DNA of 64,000 nucleotides, taken from NCBI GenBank assembly GCA_002633025.1, contig NMRB01002509.1, positions 19,591 to 83,590 of the forward strand, read 5' to 3'. How positions within the stretch are numbered: position 1 is the stretch's first letter; the number at the start of each line of letters is the position of its first letter. The notes under the pieces were generated by a model. The model saw only the letters and a program-made list of their open reading frames with translations. It ran no database searches and was not told the origin of the DNA. The DNA is from Notospermus geniculatus (taxonomy: Eukaryota > Nemertea > Pilidiophora > Heteronemertea > Lineidae). Of the stretch, positions 1-9,576 are shown piece by piece. Made by a program: the position numbers and the translations under genes.

Positions 1-413
1 ACCCCCCCCCCCCCCAACTACTGGTCAAAAGGAGGCCAGGCAAGAACTTTTGATGAGCAACTTCTGAGAAAAGCCAACCTTAACCAGGGCTACAAAAAGA
101 TGAAAGTACCTAAGCTAACGGACACTAATTCACCACATAATGCCGACTACTCTGCTGCAGCTGAGCGCCAGCAGCATATCATACCAGTAATCTGGTCATC
201 TCGATGTCCATTGGCTATAGAATCTTGCTTATCCTCTTGTAATAAACCAACGGGAGCAATTTTGTGTCCATCCCTATCTGATCACAACGACATTGATACG
301 CAGCGCTCACAACAAATTGAAATCTTGGTCGATCGACGGGAACGGCAGGACTGTTGTGCTGATTGAGTGTTGATTTGCTGTTTGGCTTCATTTAAAATTG
401 TGTATGACCCTTT
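1..413. other. No recognisable gene
   Basis: Opens with a run of 14 C (2-15). Short overlapping ORFs of 62-88 codons show no family motif or splice context. I see nothing else here. Confidence 0.6.
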
Positions 414-908
414 AGCCCCGTTTACACTGGTCACGGAAAAAGCGATCCGTGCTCGGACCGGTCCCGGCATGGTTCGTCATCTGGCGATCTGCCCCGTTTA
501 CACTGGCACAGTGGAACCGAGCCAGTTGGCGGGTCCCTCGAGCTCTCCAGTCAGTTCAGTCGATCGGAGGTACGAAAATCAAACGAAAAATCAAACAACG
601 ACAACAACAAAATGGATGCCGCCATGGAAAATCACTCAAAAATTCCCGCTAATGACGTCATTGATAATTCGCACATGTGCAGAACACAATTTAGCAACCG
701 AGCCGAGATCGGTTACCGTTTACACAGCAGTTTATCGAACCGATCCGATCTCGGACCGGTCCGAGATCACCTCCAACTGGTGGTCTCGGCACGGTTCGGT
801 TTGGAACCGATCCTGGCACGCTTGTCCCGTTTACACTTGCTATTTTTTGGGTGATCCGATCTCGGACCGGTCCGAGATCGGTTATTTTTGCTCAGTGTAA
901 ACGGGGCT
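414..908. mobile_element. GCCCCGTTTACAC-type TIR element, copy 1
   Basis: A 495-bp non-autonomous element ending in AGCCCCGTTTACACTG and its complement CAGTGTAAACGGGGCT, flanked by TTT on each side (411-413, 909-911). The first 16 bases recur at 491-506, and shorter versions of the terminal motif lie near 716 and 826. Two perfect 22-bp palindromes centred on CGGACCGGTCCG lie at 747-768 and 858-879. A closely similar copy sits at 42407-42899, so movement was probably recent. ORFs of up to 177 codons run across it, but they are conserved only because the DNA is, and I do not call them genes. The superfamily is uncertain; a 3-bp duplication would suit PIF/Harbinger. Confidence 0.85.
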
Positions 909-955
909 TTTGACTCCAGCTTCTGTGAAAATCCTCCAGGGACCTCCCTTTATAG

Positions 956-1740
956 TATTTGTATTTGTGTTGGATTTTTCCGTCAGGGCCAAAGCCATAG
1001 CATTATTGGCCCTGGTGAGAACGGAAGAGACCATCTCAAGCTACTCATGTTCCTCACTTGGATGGGGTCTTTTACTTGCCCTTGCAAAGAAACAAGGTAC
1101 AAGGCTTATGCCACCCTGACACTTGCACGATTTTTGTCCCGCAATGCCGCGCAATGCGTCGTGGCAAGGCGTGCCATTTCGTTGAAGCCATGTTTGCGCC
1201 CTGTTACGCACTGTCTACGCACTTGTTTACGCATAGGTTAAGTGTTGTTCACGCATTTTTCACGACTACCCTGCCGTATTGTCCCGCAATGTCCTGCAGT
1301 GTCACGCACGACACGCATTAGTTTCCGCTGTCTTCCCACATCGCCCCGACGACTTCGCGCATTGACACGCACCGTCGGCAGTGTTCGCGCCGAATTTGCG
1401 TAATGTTCACGCATGGTTCACGCAAGTGGCACTCACATGGCACAAACATTGATGCGTGCCGAATTTTTGAACATTTCAAAATTTTCTCTACGACATGGCA
1501 CGCACCCCCGCACCCTTCACACACTCCTCACGCTCGTTCCCGAAGACTTTAATCATTGGCACGCCAGAGTGCGCGCCAATGCGGGAACGAAAATCGTGCA
1601 AGTGTCAGGGTGGCATTACTGTCCCATGCGATGGACGTGGAGCCGGGAATGAAATTCCGTATCACGTGGCCCAGGCGGCATTCGAACCCAGGACCTACCG
1701 CTTGCTGAGTGGACGTGATAATCACTCGGCTATCAGGGTT
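956..1740 (-). mobile_element. SINE S1 (tRNA-derived), split by a TIR element
   Basis: The tRNA-like head is at the right end on the minus strand, with a B box reading GGTTCGAAT-like sequence near 1680. The tail at the left reads as the complement of AAATACAAATAC. It is flanked by near-identical CCCTT(G)TATAG at 946-955 and 1741-1751, a plausible target duplication. A 507-bp element plus one TTA copy interrupts it at 1106-1618. Without that insertion the SINE is 275 bp, the same as the intact copy at 46283-46557. Confidence 0.85.
1109..1615. mobile_element. TTA-flanked TIR element nested in SINE S1
   Basis: Terminal inverted repeats begin TGCCACCCTGACACTTGCAC at the left, with the complementary end at 1582-1615. 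TTA is duplicated at 1106-1108 and 1616-1618. The interior is built from GCACGC/CACGCA words and holds no transposase. A 3-bp TTA duplication is typical of PIF/Harbinger, but the ends lack the usual GGC start, so the superfamily is inferred. The uninterrupted SINE relative at 8699-8891 reads straight through this site with a single TTA. Confidence 0.85.
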
Positions 1741-1769
1741 CCCTTGTATAGAACCTGGTTTCGGTGTGC

Positions 1770-1864
1770 TGCCCTCTATCGTAGCTAGGATCCCCATTGG
1801 TGATCGGACTGTGAACCTCAGAGTGGCAGACACTGATCTTTCCACTGGCCCACTCTCACAGCTC
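1770..1864 (-). mobile_element. SINE S2 head fragment
   Basis: On the minus strand this reads as a tRNA-like head (sequence like AGTGGGCCAGTGGAAAG, then a degenerate B box). Related copies are at 7838, 18960, 20325 and 30685. There is no clear tail or target duplication. Confidence 0.55.
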
Positions 1865-2651
1865 TTTATGAATGCAACTCCACCTTCTGAAAAGCTCTTC
1901 AATATTTCATTCATTGTTTACGGATACTCAGTCGCTGAAAGGGCCAACAAAGAAAACCACACTGAAAATCACGAACCAGTAATAAAATTGATAACATGAT
2001 TGACACTGACATATTCCAGTGATTTTATGAATAAATGCCATATAACACACTTGCCGTGCTAAACTATCAATATGACCGACAGTACTATTAATATATTCAT
2101 TAATTATAAGGCAGCACGCTTCACTCACATCCCATGATGAAGCAAAAACCGACCAACCAGTTCACGGCAGAACCGGCTTTACCCTGCAACGGTTTTGTGT
2201 CCTACACAATCGCCGTATTTAATAGGCAAAAAATGTGCGTATGCCATCGAATGACATGGCAGGCATCGGATTGACAGCTTTTGAAATTACGTTTATCCTT
2301 GGGGACTCCGCCAAAGCTGACTATTGAGACTGAGCGCGCACAATAGTCTTTTACGAAAGCTTTGATCGGCAGCTGATGATAGCGCAGACCAACAAAATAA
2401 GCTGGTTAGAATCAGACGCCGGGCGACGTGTTCTATCAGGAGATGTGTTTTGATGTTGTGTGCTACAACGACGTGTGTTTCATCAAATGGAAACAAAGGA
2501 ATTAACCCTCTACTCCGTGTTTCGATTCATCAATGCATCAGGCTTTTTACCTCAGCCTCCATTGATACTCAACCAATATGAAGAGTTTTCAGTAAATCCG
2601 TCATATTTTTGTCACATGAGGCAGCATTGCCTTCATTTGCCCAATGCATCA
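1865..2651. other. No recognisable feature
   Basis: AT-rich around 1920-2110. The ORFs here are all under 80 codons. Confidence 0.5.
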
Positions 2652-2655
2652 TTAA

Positions 2656-3093
2656 GCCAGGTGTACATCGCACTTGCGACTGGAAGCAACTGATCTGATC
2701 AGTCACTGGCGCTGCGAGCACATCGCAAATTCATCAACTCAGGATAACTAGGAAGATCCAATCAGTCGTCATGTCCTGTCTGCGTACATCGCACTTGCGA
2801 CTGATAGCAACTCGGGTAACATCCGGGGCCTTGGGACTCGATGAGACTTGGTTTTCTTTAGAAAACTGGCACTGATCAGTCGCAAAACCGCTTACATCGC
2901 AGCGACTGAAGGAAACCGGGTACAAACTAGTCGCTAGAAAGTTGAACATGTGCAACTGGCAAAATCTCAGATCCAGCGAGTTGCAAGGGTGACCATTTCT
3001 GGTGATTGATCAGTTGCCTCCAGTTCCAGCTAGATCCTAGGTAACTCAGTGGCGACTAGTTGTCACCAGTTGCAAATGTGATATACACTAGGC
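2656..3093. mobile_element. TACATCG-1 foldback element, copy 1
   Basis: A complete 438-bp copy bounded by TTAA at 2652-2655 and 3094-3097. The ends read GCCAGGTGTACATCGCACTT at the left and the complementary ATACACTAGGC at the right. The interior is a patchwork of CGACTG, GATCAGTCGC and TACATCG words in both orientations, so most of it can pair with itself. There is no ORF of note. TTAA duplication is used by piggyBac and Kolobok transposases; which one mobilised this family is not known. Confidence 0.85.
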
Positions 3094-3100
3094 TTAAGAC

Positions 3101-3477
3101 TGATGTATGCTAGGTTTAGTTCCTGCTTACCATGGTGGCCATCTTAAAGAACACATGTCACAGCTATTTACAATATTCCTTGACATTATATGACCTCTGT
3201 GACATTCAACAGAGTGGCTTCTTTTCAAAATGATTGCCATTCAAATGATTTTCAACATGTTGACAGTCTGCATACATGTATCTTGAGACATCAACAATAA
3301 ATGTGATTGACAAGGCATGTCTTTGGGGCTTGAAGTGGCCAACAATACCCTAACCTGAACCAAACTTCTCTAGTCTCATGATGACTTTGATTATTAAAGG
3401 GAAAGTTGATCTATAAAAGGCGTAGAAGTAGCACAGAGGTACTAGCAGTAGCCAAACCAGTATGATGACACTCTTCA
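3101..3477. other. No recognisable feature
   Basis: Apparently unique sequence between two TIR elements, with no ORF over 80 codons. Confidence 0.5.
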
Positions 3478-3914
3478 AGGCCTTGGTCCACATGTGCATT
3501 GCACACACAGGCGTGGATCCAGGTGGGACATCCAGCCTGTGCTCCCCCCCCCCCATTTTTCGGTGGCCAATGATACAAAAATTGCCCTTTTTCAAAGTGC
3601 CACAGAATTGCCTTGTAATTTGTCCCTCATATGCTGGGAAATCGCACCAACTGCCTTCTAGATTTCAAGTTTTTTCTGGGGCAGACCCTCCACTGTTGCT
3701 TCACGCCTTCGGTGCTTGCCTTCATCGGTCTGCTGGTGGCCTTCCGTGGCCCCGTTTACCAGAATCCCGGATCTGCCCCTGCCTCATGTTCCACGATTTC
3801 CATAGGAGAATGGGCATTTTTTAACGTTGTATGTGTGATAGTCATATTTTCCCAGTGAACATGGTGAAAATCGTAGAACATCCCACATAAAATGCACAGG
3901 TGGACCAAGGCCTT
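3478..3914. repeat. Outer 23-bp inverted repeat around a hAT-like element
   Basis: AAGGCCTTGGTCCACATGTG at 3478 recurs inverted at 3892-3914. The hAT-like element at 3508-3781 lies inside, so this is probably an older foldback hit by a later insertion. Confidence 0.6.
3508..3781. mobile_element. hAT-like non-autonomous element, GGATCC family
   Basis: Starts CAGGCGTGGATCCAGG and ends CCCGGATCTGCCCCTG. The interior has the C-run and TGCTGGGAAATC block shared with copies at 17463 and 39318. CAGG...CCTG ends are typical of hAT elements. The flanks (CACACA and CCTCA) do not form a clear duplication in this copy. Confidence 0.75.
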
Positions 3915-4409
3915 TATGGGGACTTGAGTCAGAAAAGTCAGGCGAGGGCAGCCAAACCTGGTCTGGTTCTGACCTTTCCACACACTCAAAATTTTCATAC
4001 GTTTTTTTTTCAAATTCAGATTCAGGGCCTAGTGCTTAAATGTACAGACCCACCTGTACCGATACATGTATGCCTTTAATGAGCATGTTCAGAAAATTTA
4101 ATGAAAAATTTCACTGTGTATGACAAGCATAAAGAGGTTTGCATGTTCATTTGAGAGGCATCGGTAAATAAAACCGTGGATTCCCGAACCCCGAACAAAA
4201 GTTCATACATGTCTCAACCAAACATGGACAATTAGACCATAAATTCCTTCATGTTGGTCCAGACATCAACTGTCCGCTTTTGAAAGAGTTCAACAGACTA
4301 TGCCCCTCCTACGAAATTACCGATGATATTTAGGGGGTCAGTGATTTGGGGACAATATACCATTGCAAGTCCTATTTTGAATCAGCTTGTCGGGAGTCCA
4401 GCAGAGAAT
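3915..4409. other. No recognisable feature
   Basis: The words TTCAGAAAATTT and GAAAAATTT near 4090 resemble the TIR of the small element at 56010, but no paired end is visible. Confidence 0.45.
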
Positions 4410-4524
4410 GGTTAGTGATAAAACCCGGAATGAAACGAAACGAAATGAAATCATCGAAGTGGGCATGATTTGGATCAATTTATTTTCGTTTCATTGTCTT
4501 ATTGTTTGTAATACTGATATTTAA

Positions 4525-5190
4525 GTGGTAAATAAACTTGCTAGGTTCTATCTTCTCCCAAAGGTTCACAAGCCCGGGGTCCCAGGCCGTCCAGTTGTTT
4601 CCTGTTCAGGTTCTTTGACGGAGAAAGTCTCCGAGATTGTGGACCATTTTCTTAAGCCCTACCTCCCTTCAGTCACTTCGTATCTTAAGGACACCAAGGA
4701 TTTTCTCAGCAGGGTGCATGATTTAGGTACATTACCTCAGGGGGCGCTCCTGGTTACCCTGGATGTTGTCAGCCTGTATCCTAGTATCCCACACGAAGAT
4801 GGTTTGAATGCCCTCTCGGCATTCTTGGCGAAACAGGGCCTACCAGAGGGCGTGATAAAGGACATATGTACGCTGGCCCATTTTGTCCTATCAAAGAATG
4901 CCTTCGAATTCCACTCAAGGTATTACTTACAGATCTCAGGAACTGCGATAGGAACTAAAATGGCCCCGTCATATGCGATCATTTTCATGCACATGCTCGA
5001 GTCACAAGTCTTGGCTACTTCCCCCTTCAAACCCTACAACTGGCTCAGATTCATAGATGATGTTTTCTCCGTGTGGACCCATGGACGTAAGAAACTGGAG
5101 GATTTTGTTGATAGGCTCAATGANATCGTCATTAGATATACCTATGATAAAAATTTGGTGACGATCCGTTCATTTGTTCAGGAGAAATAG
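4525..5190 (+). pseudogene. Penelope-like reverse transcriptase, truncated
   Basis: A 221-codon open stretch holding the core of a Penelope-type RT, the enzyme that copies element RNA into DNA. In order: LLPKVHKPG at residues 10-18 followed by GRPVVS; the catalytic-aspartate motif TLDVVSLYPSIPHEDG at 78-93; GTAIGTKMAPSYA at 139-151; and RFIDDVFSVW at 175-184, supplying the two further catalytic aspartates. These strings are characteristic of Penelope-like elements rather than LINEs or LTR elements. The piece is broken at both ends: stop codons precede it, the sequence runs out of the family pattern at the stop at 5190, and no GIY-YIG endonuclease domain follows. Residue 200 is unknown because of an N at 5124. 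Complete elements encode roughly three or more times this length. It is probably a dead 5'- and 3'-truncated copy, as is common for the family. No promoter is visible. Confidence 0.9.
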
Positions 5191-5353
5191 CACTTTTTCT
5201 GTTTTCACATTTAGCCCCCTATTGGCCAAACCTTGAATCGAATGACGCTGAATATCGAAAGGAAACAACGTCTACTTACAAGCAACATGTCCCAAAAATT
5301 TCAAAAGAAAATCTCAAGTCGTTTTCAAGTTATCAGTCGGACAAGAGAAAAGC

Positions 5354-5386
5354 GACCGCCCGGACGCCCGACCGCCCGGACGCCCG
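5354..5386. repeat. 16-bp tandem duplication
   Basis: ACCGCCCGGACGCCCG occurs twice head to tail, followed by a partial third unit. Confidence 0.8.
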
Positions 5387-5591
5387 CCACTTTCGGTAAT
5401 TTAATAACCAGGACTTTCTTCGAAAACCTGGTTAACAAAAACTGGCGGTAACTTGAGGAGCACCGAAGGGAATTTCGTACATGATGATTCTGATTGATTT
5501 TAAAATAATAATTCATTTGGATTTTGTGTGGTATGTCGAAAAAAACGTCAATCTCAAGGCGGAAGTATACGTCTGCAGCATTAATTAGGCC

Positions 5592-5900
5592 TACCGTAAT
5601 TTTCGGGCTATAAGGCGCGGCCTTTTTCCTTGAAGAAGGGTCTAAAATGGGGGTGCGCCTTATAGGGTGGTGCACCTTATCTGTGGCTTGTAATTAGGCC
5701 TATCATTCATGTTGGGTGTTGTTACCACGAACGGTCAATGCACACTGAGCAGCCATACATTGTATGTGTACAATATGCACTGAAGCATTTACTGATGGGA
5801 TTGCGCCTTATACGGCGGTGCGTCTTATTTATGGATTTTGGGTGAAATTAGGGGGTGCACCTTATAGTCAGGTGCGCCCTATAGTCGCGAAAATACGGTA
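5592..5900. mobile_element. TACCGTA-type TIR element
   Basis: 309 bp with ends TACCGTAATTTTCGGGCTAT and the complementary GTCGCGAAAATACGGTA. The interior repeats the word GCGCCTTATA in both orientations (near 5650, 5805 and 5870). Elements with this terminal sequence occur in many animal genomes. No coding capacity, and the target duplication is unclear. Confidence 0.8.
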
Positions 5901-5983
5901 CGTTTTAAATTCTCAAATTCCTTGCGAGTCTCATGTCGAGGATTTCATTTCATTTCGTTTCATTCCAGGTTTTATCACCAACC

Positions 5984-6491
5984 AATTTCAAAGCTTTCTT
6001 GGATAATCTTCTAAGAAATGATATTTGTCATTTAACTATCAATCTCGAGGACCTTAATTAGGACCCTGAAGCACATATCCCACTACACCTTTAGAGAATA
6101 CTCGCATGGACGACTTCGGCAAAAGACATGAATTCATCCCCCCTCCCTTATTACACATTGCCAGGGGGTATTTGTCATTTAACCAGGTGATCAACAAAAG
6201 GAAGGAACAATAATTGGCCGTTTTGAACAAATTTGATCATCGGCTTCCAAATGATGGTGAATGAAATCTGAAGGGTAGTCAAATATGTCAAACTTTGTTT
6301 GCAGCTTAAGGCAAATTGTCTGTTCGTCTTCTTCCACCACGAGTTAACCAGCCAAATTTTCCAAAGTGTTTTGTCAAATTCCAAGTGTTCAGTGTTATGC
6401 CTTCTTTACAGTCAAATTTCAATCACACATTTTTTTTTAAATTCAGGGCCCATGGCTTACCTGTAAATGTACGCAAGATTGTTGAACATAC
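5984..6491. other. No gene; degenerate edge of the minisatellite
   Basis: CCAAGTGTTCAGTGTTA near 6380 looks like a decayed unit of the array that follows. Otherwise nothing recognised. Confidence 0.5.
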
Positions 6492-7104
6492 TTGTCAATT
6501 TCCAAGTTTTCAGTGTTAGTGTTTTTGTCGAATTCCAAGTTTTCATTCAGTGTTGGTGTTTTTTTCTCTCGAATTCCAAGTTTTCAGTGTTGGTGTTTTT
6601 TTCGAATTCCAAGTTTTCAGTGTTGGTGTTTGAATTCCAAGGTTTCCGTGTTGGGTGTTTTTTGGTCGAATTCCAAGTTTTCAGTGTTGGTGTTTTTGTC
6701 AAATTGCAGTTTTTAGTGTTGGTGTGTTTAGTCAAACTCCAGGTTTTCACTGTTAGTGTGTTTTGTCAATAAAGTTTTCAGTGTTAGTGTGTTCTGTCAA
6801 TCAAGTTTTTAATGTTGGTGATTTGTCAATCAAGTTTTTAGTGTTAGCCTAGTGAGCTGTCAATCAAGTTTTTAGTGGAAGTGATTTGTCAATCAAGTTT
6901 TCACTGTTAGTGATTTGCCAATCAAGTTTTCAGTGTTAGTGATTTGTCAATCAATGTTGGTGATTTGTCAATCAAGTTTTTAATGTTGGTGATTTGTCAA
7001 TCAAGTTTTTAGTGTTAGTGATTTGTCAATCAAATTATCAGTGTTAGCGATTTGTCAATCAAATTATCAGTGTTAGTGATTTGTCAATCAAGTTTTCAGT
7101 ATTG
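6492..7104. repeat. 29-32-bp minisatellite
   Basis: Roughly 20 head-to-tail units. The left part uses a unit of about 32 bp containing CGAATTCCAAGTTTTCAGTG. Moving right it shifts to a 29-bp unit containing GATTTGTCAATCAAGTTTTC. The gradual change along the array suggests expansion from one end. Short ORFs through it simply follow the repeat. Confidence 0.9.
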
Positions 7105-7837
7105 GGTTATGTGTCAAAAACTTGAAATTTGACAAAATTCTGGCGAATAAAAAGCCCAGAGCTAGCAAGGTAGAGTTGGGGATTTCTTGCAGCTTGGGTT
7201 TGCAAACTCTGGGAGTTAGTCCTAAAGTTCACTGACGATAATATTTTGAAAATTGATTCATACAACACTTTATAAGAATCAAAACATTGTGATTCACGGT
7301 TATTATTATAATCCCACACAAAGGAGTAAATGCCAGTTGTGACCTTTGATAACGAACCACGCAGCCTGAATCAGATACAAACACAAAGAACGTGTCAAGC
7401 ACAGTCGATTTCATATTTCCAAGAAACATAGAATATTCATTCACAGATCCTGCTGAACACGTTCAGCTCCTGGTGACACTCTCACAATTGTATTTAAAGA
7501 TCTCGCCCTCTTTGTTCAATTATCCTAATCCAGATTTTGAGGATCTTCATAAGTACTGAGATTATAAATAGGAAAATTGTTCATCGTAAATAATGGGACA
7601 ATTGTTCGCTGTCTGCCAGAGGGTGATTCGTCTTATTAACGAAATACCAGGAATTGGGAATATTTGAGATGCGTAGCGTATTTGTATGAATATGAACATC
7701 AGAGGGCATGAATATGACAGTGATTTTGCCGGAGGGGTGTGTGGATACGACTTGTGCCAGTGATATGAATAGAATGCTCTCGTGTATGTGTCATCTAGGC
7801 ACAGCTGTTGTTATGTTGTTTGCAGGAAGTGGATATG
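7105..7837. other. No recognisable feature
   Basis: Apparently unique AT-rich sequence, with no splice-flanked ORF. Confidence 0.5.
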
Positions 7838-7978
7838 ATTGAGCTGTCAGTGGTGCAGTGGAAATAGTGCCCATCACCTCTGAGGTCCCTGGTTCCATTC
7901 CCAGTCAGGCCTGGTACTCATGAGATAGAAAGCGAAGACTCTGTGACAAAGTCTTACGAGGCTCCAGTTTCCTCCAAC
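7838..7978 (+). mobile_element. SINE S2
   Basis: tRNA-like head with AGTGGTGCAGTGGAAATA (A-box region) and GGTTCCATTCC (B box), followed by a body that includes ACAAAGTCTTACGAGGCTCC. It stops where the next TIR element begins. Confidence 0.65.
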
Positions 7979-7982
7979 ATTA

Positions 7983-8374
7983 GGCCCCATAAAATTAATT
8001 AGTTGTTTATCATCCGTTGATTCTCAAAAAGTAGGTGAGGGAGGATCAATATTTTTTTTTTTTTTTATTTTTAATATCAATCAAAAACACAAGAACTGGC
8101 AACAAAAAGACAATTTCTAGGGTAGCTTTTAGTAGACGCTGAGAAGTCCATCAGCAACTTTAGGCACAGATGTTTTAGTTCACAGTTCAATGTCCATCAT
8201 TCACTGTTCGTCGGCTGTTCCAGGGTGGCCAGTCCTCCTGGTCAACAGATAAACAATGTTTTCAACCTTCAACACAGCTTAAAAAGCAATTTAAAAAAAT
8301 AAAATAAAAATTGGTGCGGGCCAAAAAGTCGGTGCGGGCGGGGATGATAAACAACTAATTAATTTTATTGGGCC
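7983..8374. mobile_element. GGCC-ended TIR element, PIF/Harbinger-like
   Basis: 392 bp flanked by TTA (7980-7982, 8375-8377). The ends are GGCCCCATAAAATTAATTAG and its complement. GG(C)C starts plus a TTA/TAA duplication fit PIF/Harbinger. Related but differently filled elements are at 35681 and 59142. The interior is A/T-homopolymer rich with no ORF. Confidence 0.85.
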
Positions 8375-8384
8375 TTACATACAA

Positions 8385-8649
8385 CAGTATGTTACACAAC
8401 TGACCTCCCTCCGCGCCGCGCACCATCCACGTACCACATGCCGTGTCATGTGCGTACCCTCCTCCTATCTTCCACAGACGTCGTGCGCCGCCGTGGAAAG
8501 CATGCAGTGAAGACGTAACATCATTTGCCCGTGGTGCATGGATGTCAGGCAGAAGAGGCGCGTGATGCACCCGTACCATACGCAATGAACTGAAGCGTAC
8601 CTTAGCGTGACATACGCGGATAAAGGTAGGTCAGTTGTGCAACGTACTG
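8385..8649. mobile_element. CAGTA-type TIR element, copy 1
   Basis: 265 bp with 21-bp ends starting CAGTATGTTACACAACTGAC (19 of 21 matching) and an exact 5-bp duplication TACAA (8380-8384, 8650-8654). The interior is GC-rich with GCGTAC words. CAG...CTG ends plus a 5-bp duplication suggest a hAT-related origin. A diverged copy is at 29252. It lies only a few bases from the preceding GGCC element. Confidence 0.85.
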
Positions 8650-8698
8650 TACAAACTGCTGAGGCAATAATTAAAGAGCCAATAATGAGCCAAGTTGG

Positions 8699-8891
8699 TA
8701 TTTGTATTTCATTTTTCCGTCATGGCCGACGCCATAGCATTATTGGCCCTGGTAAGTACAGAGGAGGCCACCTAAAGCTATTCATGTTCCTCACTTGGAT
8801 GGGGTCTTTTACTTGCGCCTTGCAAAGACACAAGGTACAAGGCACCACAGCTTACTATCCCATGCAACGGACTGAAGAGCCAGGAATGATA
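8699..8891 (-). mobile_element. SINE S1, 5'-truncated
   Basis: The tail lies at the left (GTATTTGTATTTC on the plus strand), and the tRNA head is missing. An exact 16-bp duplication, TAATGAGCCAAGTTGG, flanks it (8683-8698, 8892-8907), showing normal LINE-type retrotransposition of a truncated copy. Confidence 0.9.
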
Positions 8892-8907
8892 TAATGAGCC
8901 AAGTTGG

Positions 8908-9444
8908 AGCTCGTATCACTTATTTTTCGATGTAGATTGTGCCTAATCATCAGGTCAATGGACCCCTCCATGTTCGTCTCCACAGGGAAAACTCATGCAT
9001 GCACACATATATCTAGTAGGCAAACTCACACTTCACAATCAATCACAGGCTTTTCTTTGCCTACCAAATGAAGTCAGCTAAAAAGACCAACAACATGGCA
9101 ATAAAACTAAAACACACGAATTGACAACATCAAAGGAGAGGAAAAACTGACCAATCCACTTCATATGGCGACTGTCATTCTCAGACAACAAATCTCCACG
9201 CAAGAAATCAAGACTGGACATCACCAAGAGATATGTGAACAGAAAAACTTCTGTCATCTTCGAGTCTGTAACTTCCAGTTTCCTCTGGTGTGTAGTTTGA
9301 AGTTGTCCAAAATGATGATCAATCGGTGGTAGGGGAATAGCGGCCCATGTCACATTGAACCATAACTGATAGAAATTTTCCAGTAAAACGTGGCAAAGTG
9401 CGGCCAGAAATCACTTCCTTCCTGAAATTGGTAATCCAAAACGT
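8908..9444. other. No recognisable feature
   Basis: The largest ORF is 91 codons on the minus strand, without family motifs. Confidence 0.5.
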
Positions 9445-9575
9445 GAAAAGTGACTGTTTATTTTCGTCAATTGAGGAATCTGAGCTGTGATCCTTGAGAA
9501 AATGGAGAAAGCTATTAAGCTGTAAATTGCAGCGATTATTCTGTACAACACAACAAATAATCCCTGCAATTTGCN
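9445..9575. mobile_element. Fragment of the TTTTCGTCA-type foldback
   Basis: Shares TTTTCGTCAATTGAGGAATC and a TGCAATTTGC-type inverted repeat with the elements at 50553 and 52478. It ends at an N (9575) followed by C5, so the right boundary may be an assembly fault. Confidence 0.65.
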
Positions 9576-9576
9576 C

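Larger units (their letters stand above)
4410..5983. mobile_element. Penelope-like element remnant bounded by 48-bp inverted repeats
   Basis: GGTTAGTGATAAAACCCGGA at 4410 starts a 48-base arm that recurs inverted at 5936-5983, matching at 44 of 48 positions. The RT remnant lies between the arms. Penelope-like elements are known for complex, sometimes inverted terminal repeats, so this may be their trace. It could also be an unrelated element that captured the RT piece. A TACCGTA-type MITE at 5592-5900 occupies the right-hand part. Confidence 0.6.

Noticed and set aside
3508-3781. GGATCC and GAATTC words as cloning-vector junctions
   Set aside because: GGATCC is part of conserved element ends with target duplications at many sites. 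The GAATTC words near 6535-6670 are minisatellite units.
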